A DNA stretch of 64,000 nt from Salininema proteolyticum (GCF_042685645.1 NZ_JBHUNX010000001.1:2542001-2606000), one strand, 5' to 3'; shown: positions 35,107 to 44,289, counted from the first letter of the stretch. Numbers and translations are program-made. Notes: generated by a model not told the origin, from the sequence alone.

Positions 35107-35736
35107 TCAGGAGGCGGCCACGTTCGGCTCGCGGTCGCGAGTGCGCTTGAGCTCGTAGAACTCCGGCATCGTGCCCAGCGCGAGGACGCCGTCCCACATG
35201 CGGCCGGCACGCTCGCCGCGGACGACGTCGGAGATGACGGGCCCGAAGAACCCGACCTCTTTGCCCTCCTCGTCCTCCACCGCGATGACCGGGGTGCCGA
35301 CGTCCTGCCCGACGAGGCCCATGGCGCTGTCGTGGGACTTCTGGAGGGCCTCGTCGTGCTCCTCGCCGTAGGCGAGGTCCTTCAGCTCCTCCGGCAGTCC
35401 CGCGTCGGCCAGGGCCCGGGGGATGTACTCTCCGGCGTCCTCCATGCCCTGGCGGTGGATGTACTCCCCCAGCGCGCTGTAGAGGCGGCCGACGGCCTCG
35501 TTGCCGTGCCTCTCGGCCGCCGCCTGCGCCAGGCGCACGGCGGGGCGGGTGCGGGGCAGCAGGTCCGCGTAGAACTCGGGTATCTCGTCGAGCTTGTCCT
35601 TGTTCAGCAGGTACAGGCTCATGACCCGCCACTCGATCTCCAGGTCCCGGACTTCGGCGGCCTCGATGAGCCACCGGGAGGTCAGCCAGGCGAAGGGGCA
35701 GGCGGGGTCGAAGTAGATGCTCACTTTGTCCGTCAT
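35107..35736 (-). CDS. DsbA-fold mycothiol-dependent nitroreductase (Rv2466c-like)
   Basis: A 209-aa thioredoxin-fold protein that follows the Rv2466c pattern along its length: YFDPACPFAWLTSRWLIEAAEVRD, MSLYLLNKD, HRQGMEDAGEYIPRALADAGLP, KSHDSAMGLVGQDVGTP, FFGPVISDVVRGERAGRMWDGV, FYELKRTR. In Rv2466c the active site is CPWC; here it is CPFA, so the second Cys is missing and only the nucleophilic Cys remains, as in monothiol, mycothiol-dependent relatives. ATG 35736 is preferred to TTG 35742. It lies just downstream of truB, whose end is 30 nt away. Confidence 0.88.
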   Translation of the reverse strand: MTDKVSIYFDPACPFAWLTSRWLIEAAEVRDLEIEWRVMSLYLLNKDKLDEIPEFYADLLPRTRPAVRLAQAAAERHGNEAVGRLYSALGEYIHRQGMEDAGEYIPRALADAGLPEELKDLAYGEEHDEALQKSHDSAMGLVGQDVGTPVIAVEDEEGKEVGFFGPVISDVVRGERAGRMWDGVLALGTMPEFYELKRTRDREPNVAAS

Positions 35737-35765
35737 GCCCAAAGCTTAACTCGTTGGCCGGACAA

Positions 35766-36650
35766 CTAAACCTGCCGCGCCACGACGATCTCGGTCTTGA
35801 CCCTCTCCCCCTTGTCGCGTCCGACCGCGACCAGGTCGCCCGAGTCGTCCACCAGGGCGTAGACGCCGCCCTCTCCGCGGGCGCGGATCTTCTGGCCCAT
35901 GACGAGCCGGCGGACCTCGTCGGCGGAGACGGTGAACGAGGGCATGAGAAGCGACGCGCTCGACCCCATGGGCAGCAGGTCGGCCCTCCCCGCCTCCTCG
36001 AGCTCTCCGAGGGTCTTGGCCCGGTCCAGGCGGAAGGGGCCGATGGAGGTGCGGCGCAGGGCCGTCAGGTGGCCGCCGACGCCCAGCGCCTCGCCGGCGT
36101 CGCGGGCGATGGAGCGGATATAGGTGCCCGAGGAGCAGGCGACGGTGACGTCCACGTCGGTGAACTCGCCTTCGCGGCGGACGGCGTGGACGTCGATGGC
36201 GGAGATCCGGACGCGCCGGGGCTTGATGACGACCTCCTCGCCGTCGCGGACTCGCTGGTAGGCCCGCTTGCCGTCGATCTTGACAGCGCTCACCGACGAG
36301 GGGACCTGGTCGATCTCGCCTGTCTGGGCCGCCAGGGCCTCGCGGACGGCCGCTTCGGACACGTCTCCGGCGGGCTTCACCGCCACTGTCTCGCCCTCGG
36401 CGTCGTCGGTGGAGGTGGCCTCGCCCAGTCGGATGGTGGCGTCGTAGGTCTTGTCCAGCCCCGAGACGTAGGTCAGGAGCTTGGTGCCCTTGTTGACGGC
36501 CACCACCAGCAGGCCCGTCGCCATGGGGTCGAGCGTTCCCCCGTGTCCCACCTTGCGGGTGCCCAGGAGGCGGCGCATGGCCGCCACGACTCCGTGCGAG
36601 GTGATGCCCTGCGGCTTGTCTACTATGGCGAATCCGGCTTCGTCAGTCAC
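35766..36650 (-). CDS. truB: tRNA pseudouridine-55 synthase
   Basis: A 294-aa enzyme that converts U55 to pseudouridine in the tRNA T-loop. The catalytic Asp is in VGHGGTLDPMATGLLVVAV. DKPQGITSH near the N-terminus, KTYDATIRLGEATSTDDAEG, SAVKIDGKRAYQRVRDGE and VACSSGTYIRSIARDAGEAL are all family landmarks. The extra C-terminal domain of actinobacterial TruB is present (EVRRLVMGQKIRARGEGG). GTG 36650 follows TTGAGG. It belongs to the translation gene region with rbfA, although a MATE gene and a 30-codon ORF lie between. Confidence 0.96.
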   Translation of the reverse strand: MTDEAGFAIVDKPQGITSHGVVAAMRRLLGTRKVGHGGTLDPMATGLLVVAVNKGTKLLTYVSGLDKTYDATIRLGEATSTDDAEGETVAVKPAGDVSEAAVREALAAQTGEIDQVPSSVSAVKIDGKRAYQRVRDGEEVVIKPRRVRISAIDVHAVRREGEFTDVDVTVACSSGTYIRSIARDAGEALGVGGHLTALRRTSIGPFRLDRAKTLGELEEAGRADLLPMGSSASLLMPSFTVSADEVRRLVMGQKIRARGEGGVYALVDDSGDLVAVGRDKGERVKTEIVVARQV

Positions 36651-36847
36651 AAGCCTCAAGGATAACGGCGTGGGGAGCGCGGCGCCTCCGAGGGCGCCGC
36701 GCTCCGCGTCGCGCTCTCCCGGCGGAGGTCCGTTCCTCCGGCGTCCGGGGTATCGCGAGGTCCGTGTCGCGTTCTCCCCGAGGGGGACCGTTCTCCCGGC
36801 CTCCGGGGAATCACGGGTGGGGCGCCGGAGGCGCCCGCCTCCGCGGC

Positions 36848-36940
36848 CTATTCGTGCCGCTCCAGCGACTCCTGCATGGCGCGGCGGAACTCCTCGCGCG
36901 GGTCGGACTCGGCGGACTTGGTGCGGGACTCTTCGAACAT
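36848..36940 (-). CDS. 30-residue ORF between truB and the MATE gene
   Basis: ATG at 36940, preceded by AGAGG 8 nt upstream, opens a 30-codon frame ending TAG. The peptide begins MFEESRTKSAESDP and ends REEFRRAMQESLERHE. It is charged and would form one amphipathic helix. The FRRAMQESLER segment recalls small actinobacterial proteins with KRKFREALER-type helices, but the match is too short to name a family. It is co-directional with truB. Confidence 0.45.
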   Translation of the reverse strand: MFEESRTKSAESDPREEFRRAMQESLERHE

Positions 36941-37302
36941 GATTGCTACCTCTACATCTCAGTGCGGGAAGGAATCGCGAAATGCACACACAGCGATCCC
37001 TATGGGTGTGTGGAACGGCGGGAATTCCGTGTGGGAAATGAGATGGCCCGGTGCGGTGGTCCGCATACGGGCGGCTGTGAGAGTGAGGACGGCCCCGGGT
37101 GCGGGACGTGTGCCTCCGCGATGGCTACTGGTCGAAGTAGCGAAAGTCGCGGCAGCCAACAAGATGGACTACTCCGCGACGAGGCGCCGGCTGCGTCAGA
37201 ACTCGTCGCGGCTAACAAGAATCGATACCGTACGCATGCCCCATACCCTAATCGCCGTTAAGTTCCGGCGGAACAGGATTCCCGCATTATGGAATGCGAA
37301 CT
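36941..37302. other. Gene-free stretch, 362 nt
   Basis: Between the 30-codon ORF and the end of the MATE gene. Overlapping short ORFs are present on both strands but none has a ribosome site or convincing composition. No terminator with a U-tract was found after the MATE gene. The region probably contains the promoter for the small ORF and truB. Confidence 0.4.
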
Positions 37303-38652
37303 TTAACGGGCGTTCAGATCGGCTCCGGCCACAAGCCAAGTCCCCTGGTACATGCGCCAAACGATGAAGACCAGACGCACCGCCATGAAGCAGGTGAGCC
37401 CTGCCCATATTCCGGACAGGCCCCATCCGAAGGCGAGGGTCAGCCAGGTGAACGGCAGCCACGACACCGCCGCCGCCACGTTCATGTTGCGCATGAACCG
37501 CAGGTCCCCCGCGCCGATGAGCACGCCGTCGAGGGCGTAGACCACGCCCGCCACCGGCATCAGGACGATCATCCAGCCCCACACGTGCCCCAGCTGGGAG
37601 ACGACCGCCCCGCTGGAGGTGAACAGCCCGCCGAGGAACCAGAACGTCGCCGCCAACCCCACCAGGAAGACCACGCCGTACCCGAGGCCGATCCAGGTCA
37701 GCCTCTTCGCGGTGGCCTTGGCCCGCACGGTGTTGCCCGCGCCGAGGTCCGCTCCGATGAGCGCCTGCGCCGCGATGGCCACCGCGTCGAGGGCCAGTGC
37801 GATCGCGTACCACAACTGGATGCCGATCTGGTGCGCCGCCAGGGCGTCGGCGCCGATACGGGCGGCGACGGCCGTGGCGGAGATGAAGCACGCCTGCATG
37901 GCCGCTCCCCGGACCAGCAGGTCCCGGTTCGCCGTCAGCTGCCTCCTCATCAGCGGAAGGTGGATCGCCAGCGGAACCCGCTCGCGCCGGAGGGCCCACA
38001 GGAAGAGGCTTCCGGCGATCGCCTGCGCGATCACATTGGCGATCGCCGATCCGTGCAGGCCCAGTCCCGCCGGGTAGACCAGCGTCGGCGTCAGCACCGC
38101 GGCGACGGCGAACCCCAGACCCACGAAGCGCATGGGGCGCTTGGTGTCCTGCAGCGCCCGCATCCACCCCTGGCCCGCCGCCGTGACGAGCAGGAAGGGC
38201 GCGCCGAAGATCGCGGTGCGCAGCCACCGCTCCGCCTCCGAGGCGACCACCGGGTCGTCGGCCAGCGCATGGGAGAGAGGACCGGCGAAGACCTGCACCC
38301 CCGCGACCATGACCGCGCCGGCGATGAGCGCCAGCCACGTGCCCTGGACGCCCTCCGCGACCGCTCCGGCCCTGTCTCCCGCACCGTAGCGCCGCGCGGC
38401 GCGTGCGGTGGTCCCGTAGGCGAGGATCGCGCCGATCCACGCCGCCAGCCCCATGACCGTGGTGCCGAGGGCGAGGGCCGCCAGGGGGCGGGCCCCGAGG
38501 TGGCCGACCACGGCCGTGTCGATGAGCATGTAGATCGGCTCGGCGGCGAGCACGACGAGCGCGGGGAGGGAGAGGGCGACGATGCGCCGGAGGGACACGG
38601 CCGAGCCGGCGCCTTCCGGCGCCGGCTTCCGCTCTTGCTGCTGGGATGTCAC
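37303..38652 (-). CDS. MATE-family efflux transporter (DinF-like)
   Basis: A 449-aa membrane antiporter with 12 predicted helices in two related halves. The opening LSLPALVVLAAEPIYMLIDTAVVGHLG is typical of the DinF branch (E-P-I-Y and D-T-A-V-V-G-H-L-G). It should export cationic compounds using a sodium or proton gradient. The same gene is commonly found between rbfA and truB in actinobacteria, so linkage with translation genes is conserved rather than accidental. GTG 38652 has only a weak upstream site. Confidence 0.93.
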   Translation of the reverse strand: MTSQQQERKPAPEGAGSAVSLRRIVALSLPALVVLAAEPIYMLIDTAVVGHLGARPLAALALGTTVMGLAAWIGAILAYGTTARAARRYGAGDRAGAVAEGVQGTWLALIAGAVMVAGVQVFAGPLSHALADDPVVASEAERWLRTAIFGAPFLLVTAAGQGWMRALQDTKRPMRFVGLGFAVAAVLTPTLVYPAGLGLHGSAIANVIAQAIAGSLFLWALRRERVPLAIHLPLMRRQLTANRDLLVRGAAMQACFISATAVAARIGADALAAHQIGIQLWYAIALALDAVAIAAQALIGADLGAGNTVRAKATAKRLTWIGLGYGVVFLVGLAATFWFLGGLFTSSGAVVSQLGHVWGWMIVLMPVAGVVYALDGVLIGAGDLRFMRNMNVAAAVSWLPFTWLTLAFGWGLSGIWAGLTCFMAVRLVFIVWRMYQGTWLVAGADLNAR

Positions 38653-38791
38653 AGAGGCTTCAACGCTCCCGTCGGTCCGGGCCTTCCGGGATCGGAACGC
38701 CGATTCGAACGCGGTGTTCCGCCGGTCCGGGTCCGCCGGAGTCGGAGGGAGCGATGGCCCCGCCGATCCCGGCAGTCCGCGGCCGCGACCG

Positions 38792-39229
38792 CTACTCGGA
38801 CTCCTCGTCCTTCGTCCGCGGCTCGCGGTAGGGGTCCTCTTCGCCGGCGTACCCGGCGTTCTCGCGGATCTGCTCCACCGAGGCGTCGCGCTTCTGGGCC
38901 TCCGACAGGAGGCTCTCGATGCGCTCGGCGTGCTCGGGCACGGTGTCGGCCACGAAGGTCAGGCTGGGCGTGTTGCGCATGCCCAGGGCCCTTCCCACGA
39001 CGGTGCGGAGGTGGCCGGTGGCGCTCTTCAGGCCGGCGGCGGTGTCCTTGACCTCTTCGTCCGAACCGAGCACCGTGTAGAAGAGCGTCGCCTCGCGCAG
39101 GTCCGGCGTGATCCGGGCGTCGGTGATGGTGACCATGCCCATCCGGGGGTCCTTCAACCCCCGCACCGCCGTCGCGGTCAGCGTGCGGATGCGCTCCGCC
39201 ACCTGCGCCTGCTTAGCTTCGTCTGCCAT
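38792..39229 (-). CDS. rbfA: 30S ribosome-binding factor RbfA
   Basis: A 145-aa KH-type protein that helps mature the 16S rRNA 5' end and frees the 30S subunit. RVAERIRTLTATAVRGLKDPRMG-like helix, VTITDARITPDLREATLFYTVLG and the A-x-G-interrupted LRTVVGRALGMRNTPSLTFVAD match the family. A short acidic C-terminal tail follows. ATG 39229 is supported by AGAAGGAG 5 nt upstream, so the longer frame is not used. It follows ylxP by 28 nt, in the same transcript. Confidence 0.95.
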   Translation of the reverse strand: MADEAKQAQVAERIRTLTATAVRGLKDPRMGMVTITDARITPDLREATLFYTVLGSDEEVKDTAAGLKSATGHLRTVVGRALGMRNTPSLTFVADTVPEHAERIESLLSEAQKRDASVEQIRENAGYAGEEDPYREPRTKDEESE

Positions 39230-39257
39230 GATGGCTCCTTCTGGTGATCGTCCGGCC

Positions 39258-39554
39258 CTACTCGTCCTCGGGGCCGAAGACACGCCTGCGCGTGCTCAAC
39301 AACTGTACTTCCACCCGCCCGGCGACGGCGCGCTCGCAGCGGTCGAGGACCTCTGCGACGTGCGCGTTGTCGCCCGCGACGGCCGCCGCGCCGATCCGGG
39401 CGCGTCCATAGAGGTCATGGTCGCCCACTTCGGAGACCGCCACGTCGTATTTGCGCAACAGGGCGACCAGGGGGCGGACATAGGCCCGCTTCGCCTTGAG
39501 CGACTGCGAGTCGCCGGGGAGCAGGATGTCGAATTCCAAGGTTCCACAGAACAT
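39258..39554 (-). CDS. ylxP: YlxP/DUF503 family protein
   Basis: A 98-aa protein of the DUF503 family, usually next to rbfA. The diagnostic opening GTLEFDILLPGDSQSLKAKR and the end VQLLSTRRRVF are present, as is ALLRKYDVAVSEVGDHDLYGRARIG. It has a ferredoxin-like fold in solved relatives, and a role in ribosome or RNA metabolism is assumed from neighbours only. ATG 39554 has no strong SD. It is the gene directly upstream of rbfA. Confidence 0.92.
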   Translation of the reverse strand: MFCGTLEFDILLPGDSQSLKAKRAYVRPLVALLRKYDVAVSEVGDHDLYGRARIGAAAVAGDNAHVAEVLDRCERAVAGRVEVQLLSTRRRVFGPEDE

Positions 39555-39707
39555 CGGTAGATCGTAGGACGGGCGGACGGCCGACGACAAGCGAATATAC
39601 GCCATACGGGCAGGACCGCGCGGGGAAGGCGGGCCCGATGACGGACCGGACACCCCGGCGGGAGCGCCCACGACGGTCGCCGCCCCCGGCGGGCCTTCCC
39701 CGACGGC

Positions 39708-41138
39708 CTACGGCCCGACCAGGAAACCGCGCTCGACAAGGTGCTTGAGCACCGGGAACATCGAGGCGTACAGCAGGCCGGACTCGCTCTCATAGGCCTC
39801 GGCGAAGACGCCGACGATCCCGCCGACCGGCACCGTGCCGTCGCAGCTGGCCAGGAACTCCACCAGCAGCGGATCCAGCTCCTCGGCCAGGCGGAGCCCG
39901 CGGGTCTGCTCGATCCACTGGCGGCCGACCTCCCAGCCCGACTCCCCGACCTCCGCCTCTTGGCGCAACCGGACCCCGTCGGCCACGCGGAGCGCCGCGC
40001 CCCACAGGTCCTCCGGTTCCAGCGGCGCCTCGAGCCGCGCCAGGACCTCCGCCACGCGCGCGCTCCACGGCGCCTCGACGGCCTGGGCGACAGAGTCCGC
40101 GCGCACCGCCGAACGCCCGGGAGTGAGCTTGAGGTTGACGAAGCCGAAGCCGACGGCCTCGACGCGGTGCTCGTCGAACCAGTCCAGCCAGGCGGCCGCC
40201 CGCCGCGGGTCCTCGTCGCCCGCGTCGCGCTGCCAGGTCCGGACGTAGTCCAGCGGGGCGACCGCGTCGCGCTGCACGATCCAGGCCGTGACGTCCTCCT
40301 CCGGAATCCAGGAGGCGACGCGGTCCCTCCAGTCCTCCCCCTCCACGTGCAGCCAGTTGGCGAGGAACTGCAGGGTCCCGCCGGGGTTCAGCAGCTGGGG
40401 CGCGGCGGCGGCCAGCTCGGCCGCGATGCCGTCGCCCTCTCGCCCGCCGTCCCGGTAGGTCCAGCCGTCGCCGGGGGTGGCGATGACGAAGGGCGGGTTG
40501 GCCACCACCCGGTCGAAGGTCCGCCCCGCGACGGGCTCCAGCAGGTCGCCCCGCAAGAACTCCGCCTCCAGCCCGTTGACGACGGCGTTGAGGCGTGCGA
40601 AGGCCAGGGCGCGTTCGGAGAGGTCCGTGGCGCATACCGACCGGGCGGCGGAGGCCAGGTGGAACGCCTGCACCCCCGAGCCGGTGCCGATGTCGAGCGC
40701 GCTGTCGACCGGCGAGGTCAGGGTGGCGTCCCGCAGCAGCCGGGACGCGCCGCCTATGCCGAGGACGTGCTCCCTGCCCCGCGCTCCCGAAATGCCGTGG
40801 CGCTGGTCGGAGAAGACGGCACGGCCCTCGGGGTCCGACTCCAGCCCCCAGCCGGCCGCGCCCTCCGGCGTGACCATTCCGCACCGGCGGGCCGCCTCCA
40901 GCGGCAGGGGCGCCAGGGCGCGCTCCAGGGGCCCCTCCTCGACGGCGAGACCGGCGTCGAAGAGCGCCGTCCACACCGACTGCGGATCGTCCTCCAGGAC
41001 CGCCAGCAGCGCCCGGTAGTCGCCCCGCGCGGCCGGCTCCAGCCCTGTCCCGAAGCGCTCATAGCGGCTCTCGGCAGCGTAGTTGCGTTCGAAGGACTCC
41101 TTCAGGAGAAGGGCCTCGGCGTCGCTCAGCAGTTCCAT
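39708..41138 (-). CDS. DUF7059/methyltransferase protein between infB and ylxP
   Basis: A 476-aa protein with an N-terminal winged-helix-like region (residues 1-130) and a class I methyltransferase core. AdoMet motif I is ALDIGTGSGVQAFHLA and the catalytic-pocket motif is VVANPPFVIA, the NPPF form seen in HemK/PrmC-type N-methyltransferases of glutamine or nucleobases. The C-terminal 150 residues are specific to this actinobacterial group. It interrupts the usual infB-ylxP-rbfA order and is separated from infB by a terminator, so it begins its own transcript. Target unknown; a ribosomal or translation factor substrate is possible from context. Confidence 0.85.
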   Translation of the reverse strand: MELLSDAEALLLKESFERNYAAESRYERFGTGLEPAARGDYRALLAVLEDDPQSVWTALFDAGLAVEEGPLERALAPLPLEAARRCGMVTPEGAAGWGLESDPEGRAVFSDQRHGISGARGREHVLGIGGASRLLRDATLTSPVDSALDIGTGSGVQAFHLASAARSVCATDLSERALAFARLNAVVNGLEAEFLRGDLLEPVAGRTFDRVVANPPFVIATPGDGWTYRDGGREGDGIAAELAAAAPQLLNPGGTLQFLANWLHVEGEDWRDRVASWIPEEDVTAWIVQRDAVAPLDYVRTWQRDAGDEDPRRAAAWLDWFDEHRVEAVGFGFVNLKLTPGRSAVRADSVAQAVEAPWSARVAEVLARLEAPLEPEDLWGAALRVADGVRLRQEAEVGESGWEVGRQWIEQTRGLRLAEELDPLLVEFLASCDGTVPVGGIVGVFAEAYESESGLLYASMFPVLKHLVERGFLVGP

Positions 41139-41160
41139 CTCTCTCCCCGGACGGTCGCTA

Positions 41161-41198
41161 CGGAAAAAAGGGGCGGCGGCCCGAAGACCGCCGCCCCT
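41161..41198 (-). terminator. Terminator of the rimP-nusA-ylxR-infB transcript
   Basis: On the minus strand AGGGGCGGCGG and CCGCCGCCCCT form an 11-bp perfect stem with an 8-nt loop, followed by TTTTTT. This is the clearest rho-independent terminator in the window and lies 14 nt after the infB stop. Confidence 0.92.
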
Positions 41199-41211
41199 GT
41201 GAAGCCCATTG

Positions 41212-44160
41212 CTACTCGCGGGGCTTCTCGCGCATCTCGTAGACCTCGACGACGTCGCCGATCTCGATGTTGTTGTAGTTCTTCAAGGTGAAACCGCACT
41301 CGAAGCCCTCGCGGACCTCGGTCGCGTCGTCCTTGAAGCGGCGCAGCGAGGAGAGCTCGGTCTCGATGACCGTGGCCCCGTCCCGCACCAGGCGCGCCTT
41401 GGCGTTGCGCCGCAGGAGGCCCTTGGTGACCAGGGCACCCGCGATGTTGCCGAACTTGGAGGAGCGGAAGACCTCGCGGATCTCCGCCGAACCGATCTCG
41501 ACCTCTTCGTACTCCGGCTTGAGCATGCCCTTGAGGGCCGACTCGATCTCCTCGATCGCCCGGTAGATGACCGAGTAGTACCGGATGTCGACGCCCTCGC
41601 GGTCGGCCATGTCCTTGACCTTGCCCTCGGCGCGGACGTTGAAGGCCAGGATGGTCGCGGCCGTCTCGTCGCCCGCCGAAGCGAGGTTGACGTCGTTCTC
41701 CGTGACGGGTCCGACGCCGCGGTGGATGACCCGCAGCTGGACGTCGTTCGGAACCTCGAGGCCGACCAGGGCCTCTTCCAGGGCCTCGACCGAGCCCGCT
41801 CCGTCACCCTTGATGATGAGCGACAGGGTCGTGCGCTCGCCCTCGGCGATCTTGTCCATGAGGTTCTCGAGCGTGGCGCGTCCGACGCGGGCGGCCTGCT
41901 GGGCCGCGCGGCGGCGCGCTTGGCGCTGCTCGGCGATCTGGCGGACCGTGCGGTCGTCGTCGGCGGCCAGGAAGACGTCCCCGGCCATCGGCACGGACGC
42001 GAGGCCCTGCACCTGCACCGGGAACGACGGGGTCGCCTCGGTGACGCGGTTGCCCAGGTCGTCCAGCATGGCGCGGACGCGGCCGTAGGCGGCGCCGGCG
42101 ACGATGGAGTCGCCCACCCGGAGGGTGCCCTTCTGGACCAGGACGCTGGCGACGGGGCCGCGGCCCTTGTCCAGGTGCGCTTCGATGGCCACACCCTGGG
42201 CGTTGCCCGCCTGCGGGGCCTCCAGCTGGAGCGCGGCGTCCGCGGTCAGCAGGACGGCCTCCAGGAGGCTGTCCATACCGATGCGCGGCTTGGCCGCCAC
42301 GTCGACGAACATGGTCTCGCCGCCGTACTCCTCGGCCACGAGGCCGTACTCCGTCAGCTGCTGGCGGACCTTCTGCGGGTTCGCGCCGTCCAGGTCGGTC
42401 TTGTTGACCGCCACCACGACCGGGGCGCCGGAGGCCTTGGCGTGGTTGAGCGCCTCCACCGTCTGCGGCATCACGCCGTCGTCGGCCGCCACCACGAGGA
42501 TGACGATGTCGGTGACGTTGGCACCGCGGGCTCGCATGGCAGTGAAGGCCTCGTGGCCCGGGGTGTCGATGAAGGTGATGGCGCGGTCTTCGCCCTCGTG
42601 CTCCACCGAGACCTGGTAGGCGCCGATGTGCTGGGTGATGCCGCCGGCCTCGCCGTCGACCACGTTGGAGTGGCGGATGGCGTCCAGCAGCTTCGTCTTA
42701 CCGTGGTCGACGTGGCCCATGACCGTGACGACCGGCGGCCGCGGGGCCATCTCCGAGTTGTTCTTCTCGAGGTCGATGCCGAACTGCGAGAGCAGCTCCT
42801 TGTCCTCTTCCTCGGGGCTGACGACGGAGATGGTGAAGTTCAGGTGCTCGCCGAGCAGCTGAAGCAGCTCGTCGGGGACCGACTGGGTCGCGGTCACCAT
42901 CTCGCCGAGGGAGAACATCTCCTGGACGAGGGTGCCCGGCAGGGTGTCGATCTTGTCGGCGAAGTCCGACAGCGAGGCGCCGCGCGGCAGGCGGATCTCC
43001 TGGCCGTGACCGGTCGGAGCGCCCGACTGCATCTTCGGGGCCGACAGATTGTCGAACTCCTGCCTCTTCTGACGACGCGACTTGCGGCTGCGACCCCTCG
43101 GGCCGCCCTTTCCGAAGGCGCCCGCGGCACCGCCGCCGCGCGCCTTGCCGCCACCGCCGGCGCGGCCTCCGCCGCCGCGGTAGGGGGCGGGAGCCGACTG
43201 CGGGCCGCCCGCTCCGCGCGGACCGCCGCCGGAGTAGCCGCCGCGGTAATTGCTCTGCTGCGCGCCGGCGCCGCCGCCCGGGCCGCCGCGTCCGCGACCG
43301 CGACCACCGCGACCGCGGCCACCGCCGCTGTCGCGTCCGCCGCCGTCGCGGTTGTTGGTACGCCCGGCCATCATGTTCGGGTTCGGGCGCGGAGGCATCA
43401 TGCGCGGGCTCGGGCGCGGACCGCCGGAGCGCTCGCCGCCCTCGGAGCCGCCCTTCGGCGGACGGGGCGCGCGCTCGGTCTCACCGGAGATTCCGAACGG
43501 GTTGCGCGGTCCGCCCGGCTTGGGCGCGCGCGGCCCGGGCTTCGGGCCCGGCTTGGGCGCTCCGCCGCCGCCCGGCTTGGGGCCGGGACCGGGCTTCGGG
43601 CCGGGCTTGGCGGCCTCGGAGCCGCGACGCTGGGCCTCGGCGGCGCGCTTGGCCGCCTCCTCCTGGTCGCGCTTGAGGCGCTCGGCGCGGGCCTGCTCGG
43701 CGGCCACCTCGATGTCGCGGGCGCTGGCGGGCTTGGCGCCCTCTCCACCGCCGCGCGGCCCGGGCTTCGGACCCGGCTTGGGGCCCTTCGGCTTCGGCGG
43801 ACCGGGCTTGGCCCCGCCCTTGGCGGGCGTCTTCGCGGCCGAGGCCTTGGTGGTCTTGGTCTGGGCGACCTTCGCCGGGGAAGGGGCGGCGCCGCGCGGC
43901 TTGGCCGGCTTCTCGGCGTCTTCGCTCTTCTTCTCCGCGGCGGGTTTGGCGGTCTTCTTGGCCGCCTTCTTGGCGGGCGCGTCGGACGCGCCCTCGGCCG
44001 AACCGGCGAACTCGTCACGCAGACGGCGGGCCACAGGGGCCTCTACCGTGCTCGATGCGGTCTTGACGAACTCACCCATGTCCTTGAGCTTGGCCAGCAC
44101 CTCCTTCGAGGTGGTTCCCAGCTCTTTGGCCAGTTCATGTACGCGGGGCTTAGCTGCCAC
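41212..44160 (-). CDS. infB: Translation initiation factor IF-2
   Basis: A 982-aa GTPase that places initiator tRNA on the 30S subunit. The N-terminal IF2-N domain (PRVHELAKELGTTSKEVLAKL) is followed by about 300 low-complexity residues rich in Lys, Ala, Pro, Gly and Arg, long even for actinobacteria. The G domain starts near residue 480 with GHVDHGKTKLLDAIR, then GGITQHIGAY, DTPGHEAF and NKTDLDG. GTG 44160 follows AAGGAG. It is the last gene of the rimP operon and ends at a strong terminator. Confidence 0.97.
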   Translation of the reverse strand: MAAKPRVHELAKELGTTSKEVLAKLKDMGEFVKTASSTVEAPVARRLRDEFAGSAEGASDAPAKKAAKKTAKPAAEKKSEDAEKPAKPRGAAPSPAKVAQTKTTKASAAKTPAKGGAKPGPPKPKGPKPGPKPGPRGGGEGAKPASARDIEVAAEQARAERLKRDQEEAAKRAAEAQRRGSEAAKPGPKPGPGPKPGGGGAPKPGPKPGPRAPKPGGPRNPFGISGETERAPRPPKGGSEGGERSGGPRPSPRMMPPRPNPNMMAGRTNNRDGGGRDSGGGRGRGGRGRGRGGPGGGAGAQQSNYRGGYSGGGPRGAGGPQSAPAPYRGGGGRAGGGGKARGGGAAGAFGKGGPRGRSRKSRRQKRQEFDNLSAPKMQSGAPTGHGQEIRLPRGASLSDFADKIDTLPGTLVQEMFSLGEMVTATQSVPDELLQLLGEHLNFTISVVSPEEEDKELLSQFGIDLEKNNSEMAPRPPVVTVMGHVDHGKTKLLDAIRHSNVVDGEAGGITQHIGAYQVSVEHEGEDRAITFIDTPGHEAFTAMRARGANVTDIVILVVAADDGVMPQTVEALNHAKASGAPVVVAVNKTDLDGANPQKVRQQLTEYGLVAEEYGGETMFVDVAAKPRIGMDSLLEAVLLTADAALQLEAPQAGNAQGVAIEAHLDKGRGPVASVLVQKGTLRVGDSIVAGAAYGRVRAMLDDLGNRVTEATPSFPVQVQGLASVPMAGDVFLAADDDRTVRQIAEQRQARRRAAQQAARVGRATLENLMDKIAEGERTTLSLIIKGDGAGSVEALEEALVGLEVPNDVQLRVIHRGVGPVTENDVNLASAGDETAATILAFNVRAEGKVKDMADREGVDIRYYSVIYRAIEEIESALKGMLKPEYEEVEIGSAEIREVFRSSKFGNIAGALVTKGLLRRNAKARLVRDGATVIETELSSLRRFKDDATEVREGFECGFTLKNYNNIEIGDVVEVYEMREKPRE

Positions 44161-44289
44161 AGCACTCCTTTATCATCCAAGGTCGCGCGGGGCTGCCCCG
44201 GCGACCTCACTCGTCCTCTTGAAGCCTCATGCTCATGCGGCGTTCATTGGGCGGTCTGCATTTCTGTTACCTGCTTCGTGTACGGGAGG

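Noticed and set aside
43250..44000. Repeated GCCGCC/GGCTTGG units resembling a repeat array
   Set aside because: Codon repeats of the low-complexity segment of IF-2, with no spacers, so not CRISPR or satellite DNA.
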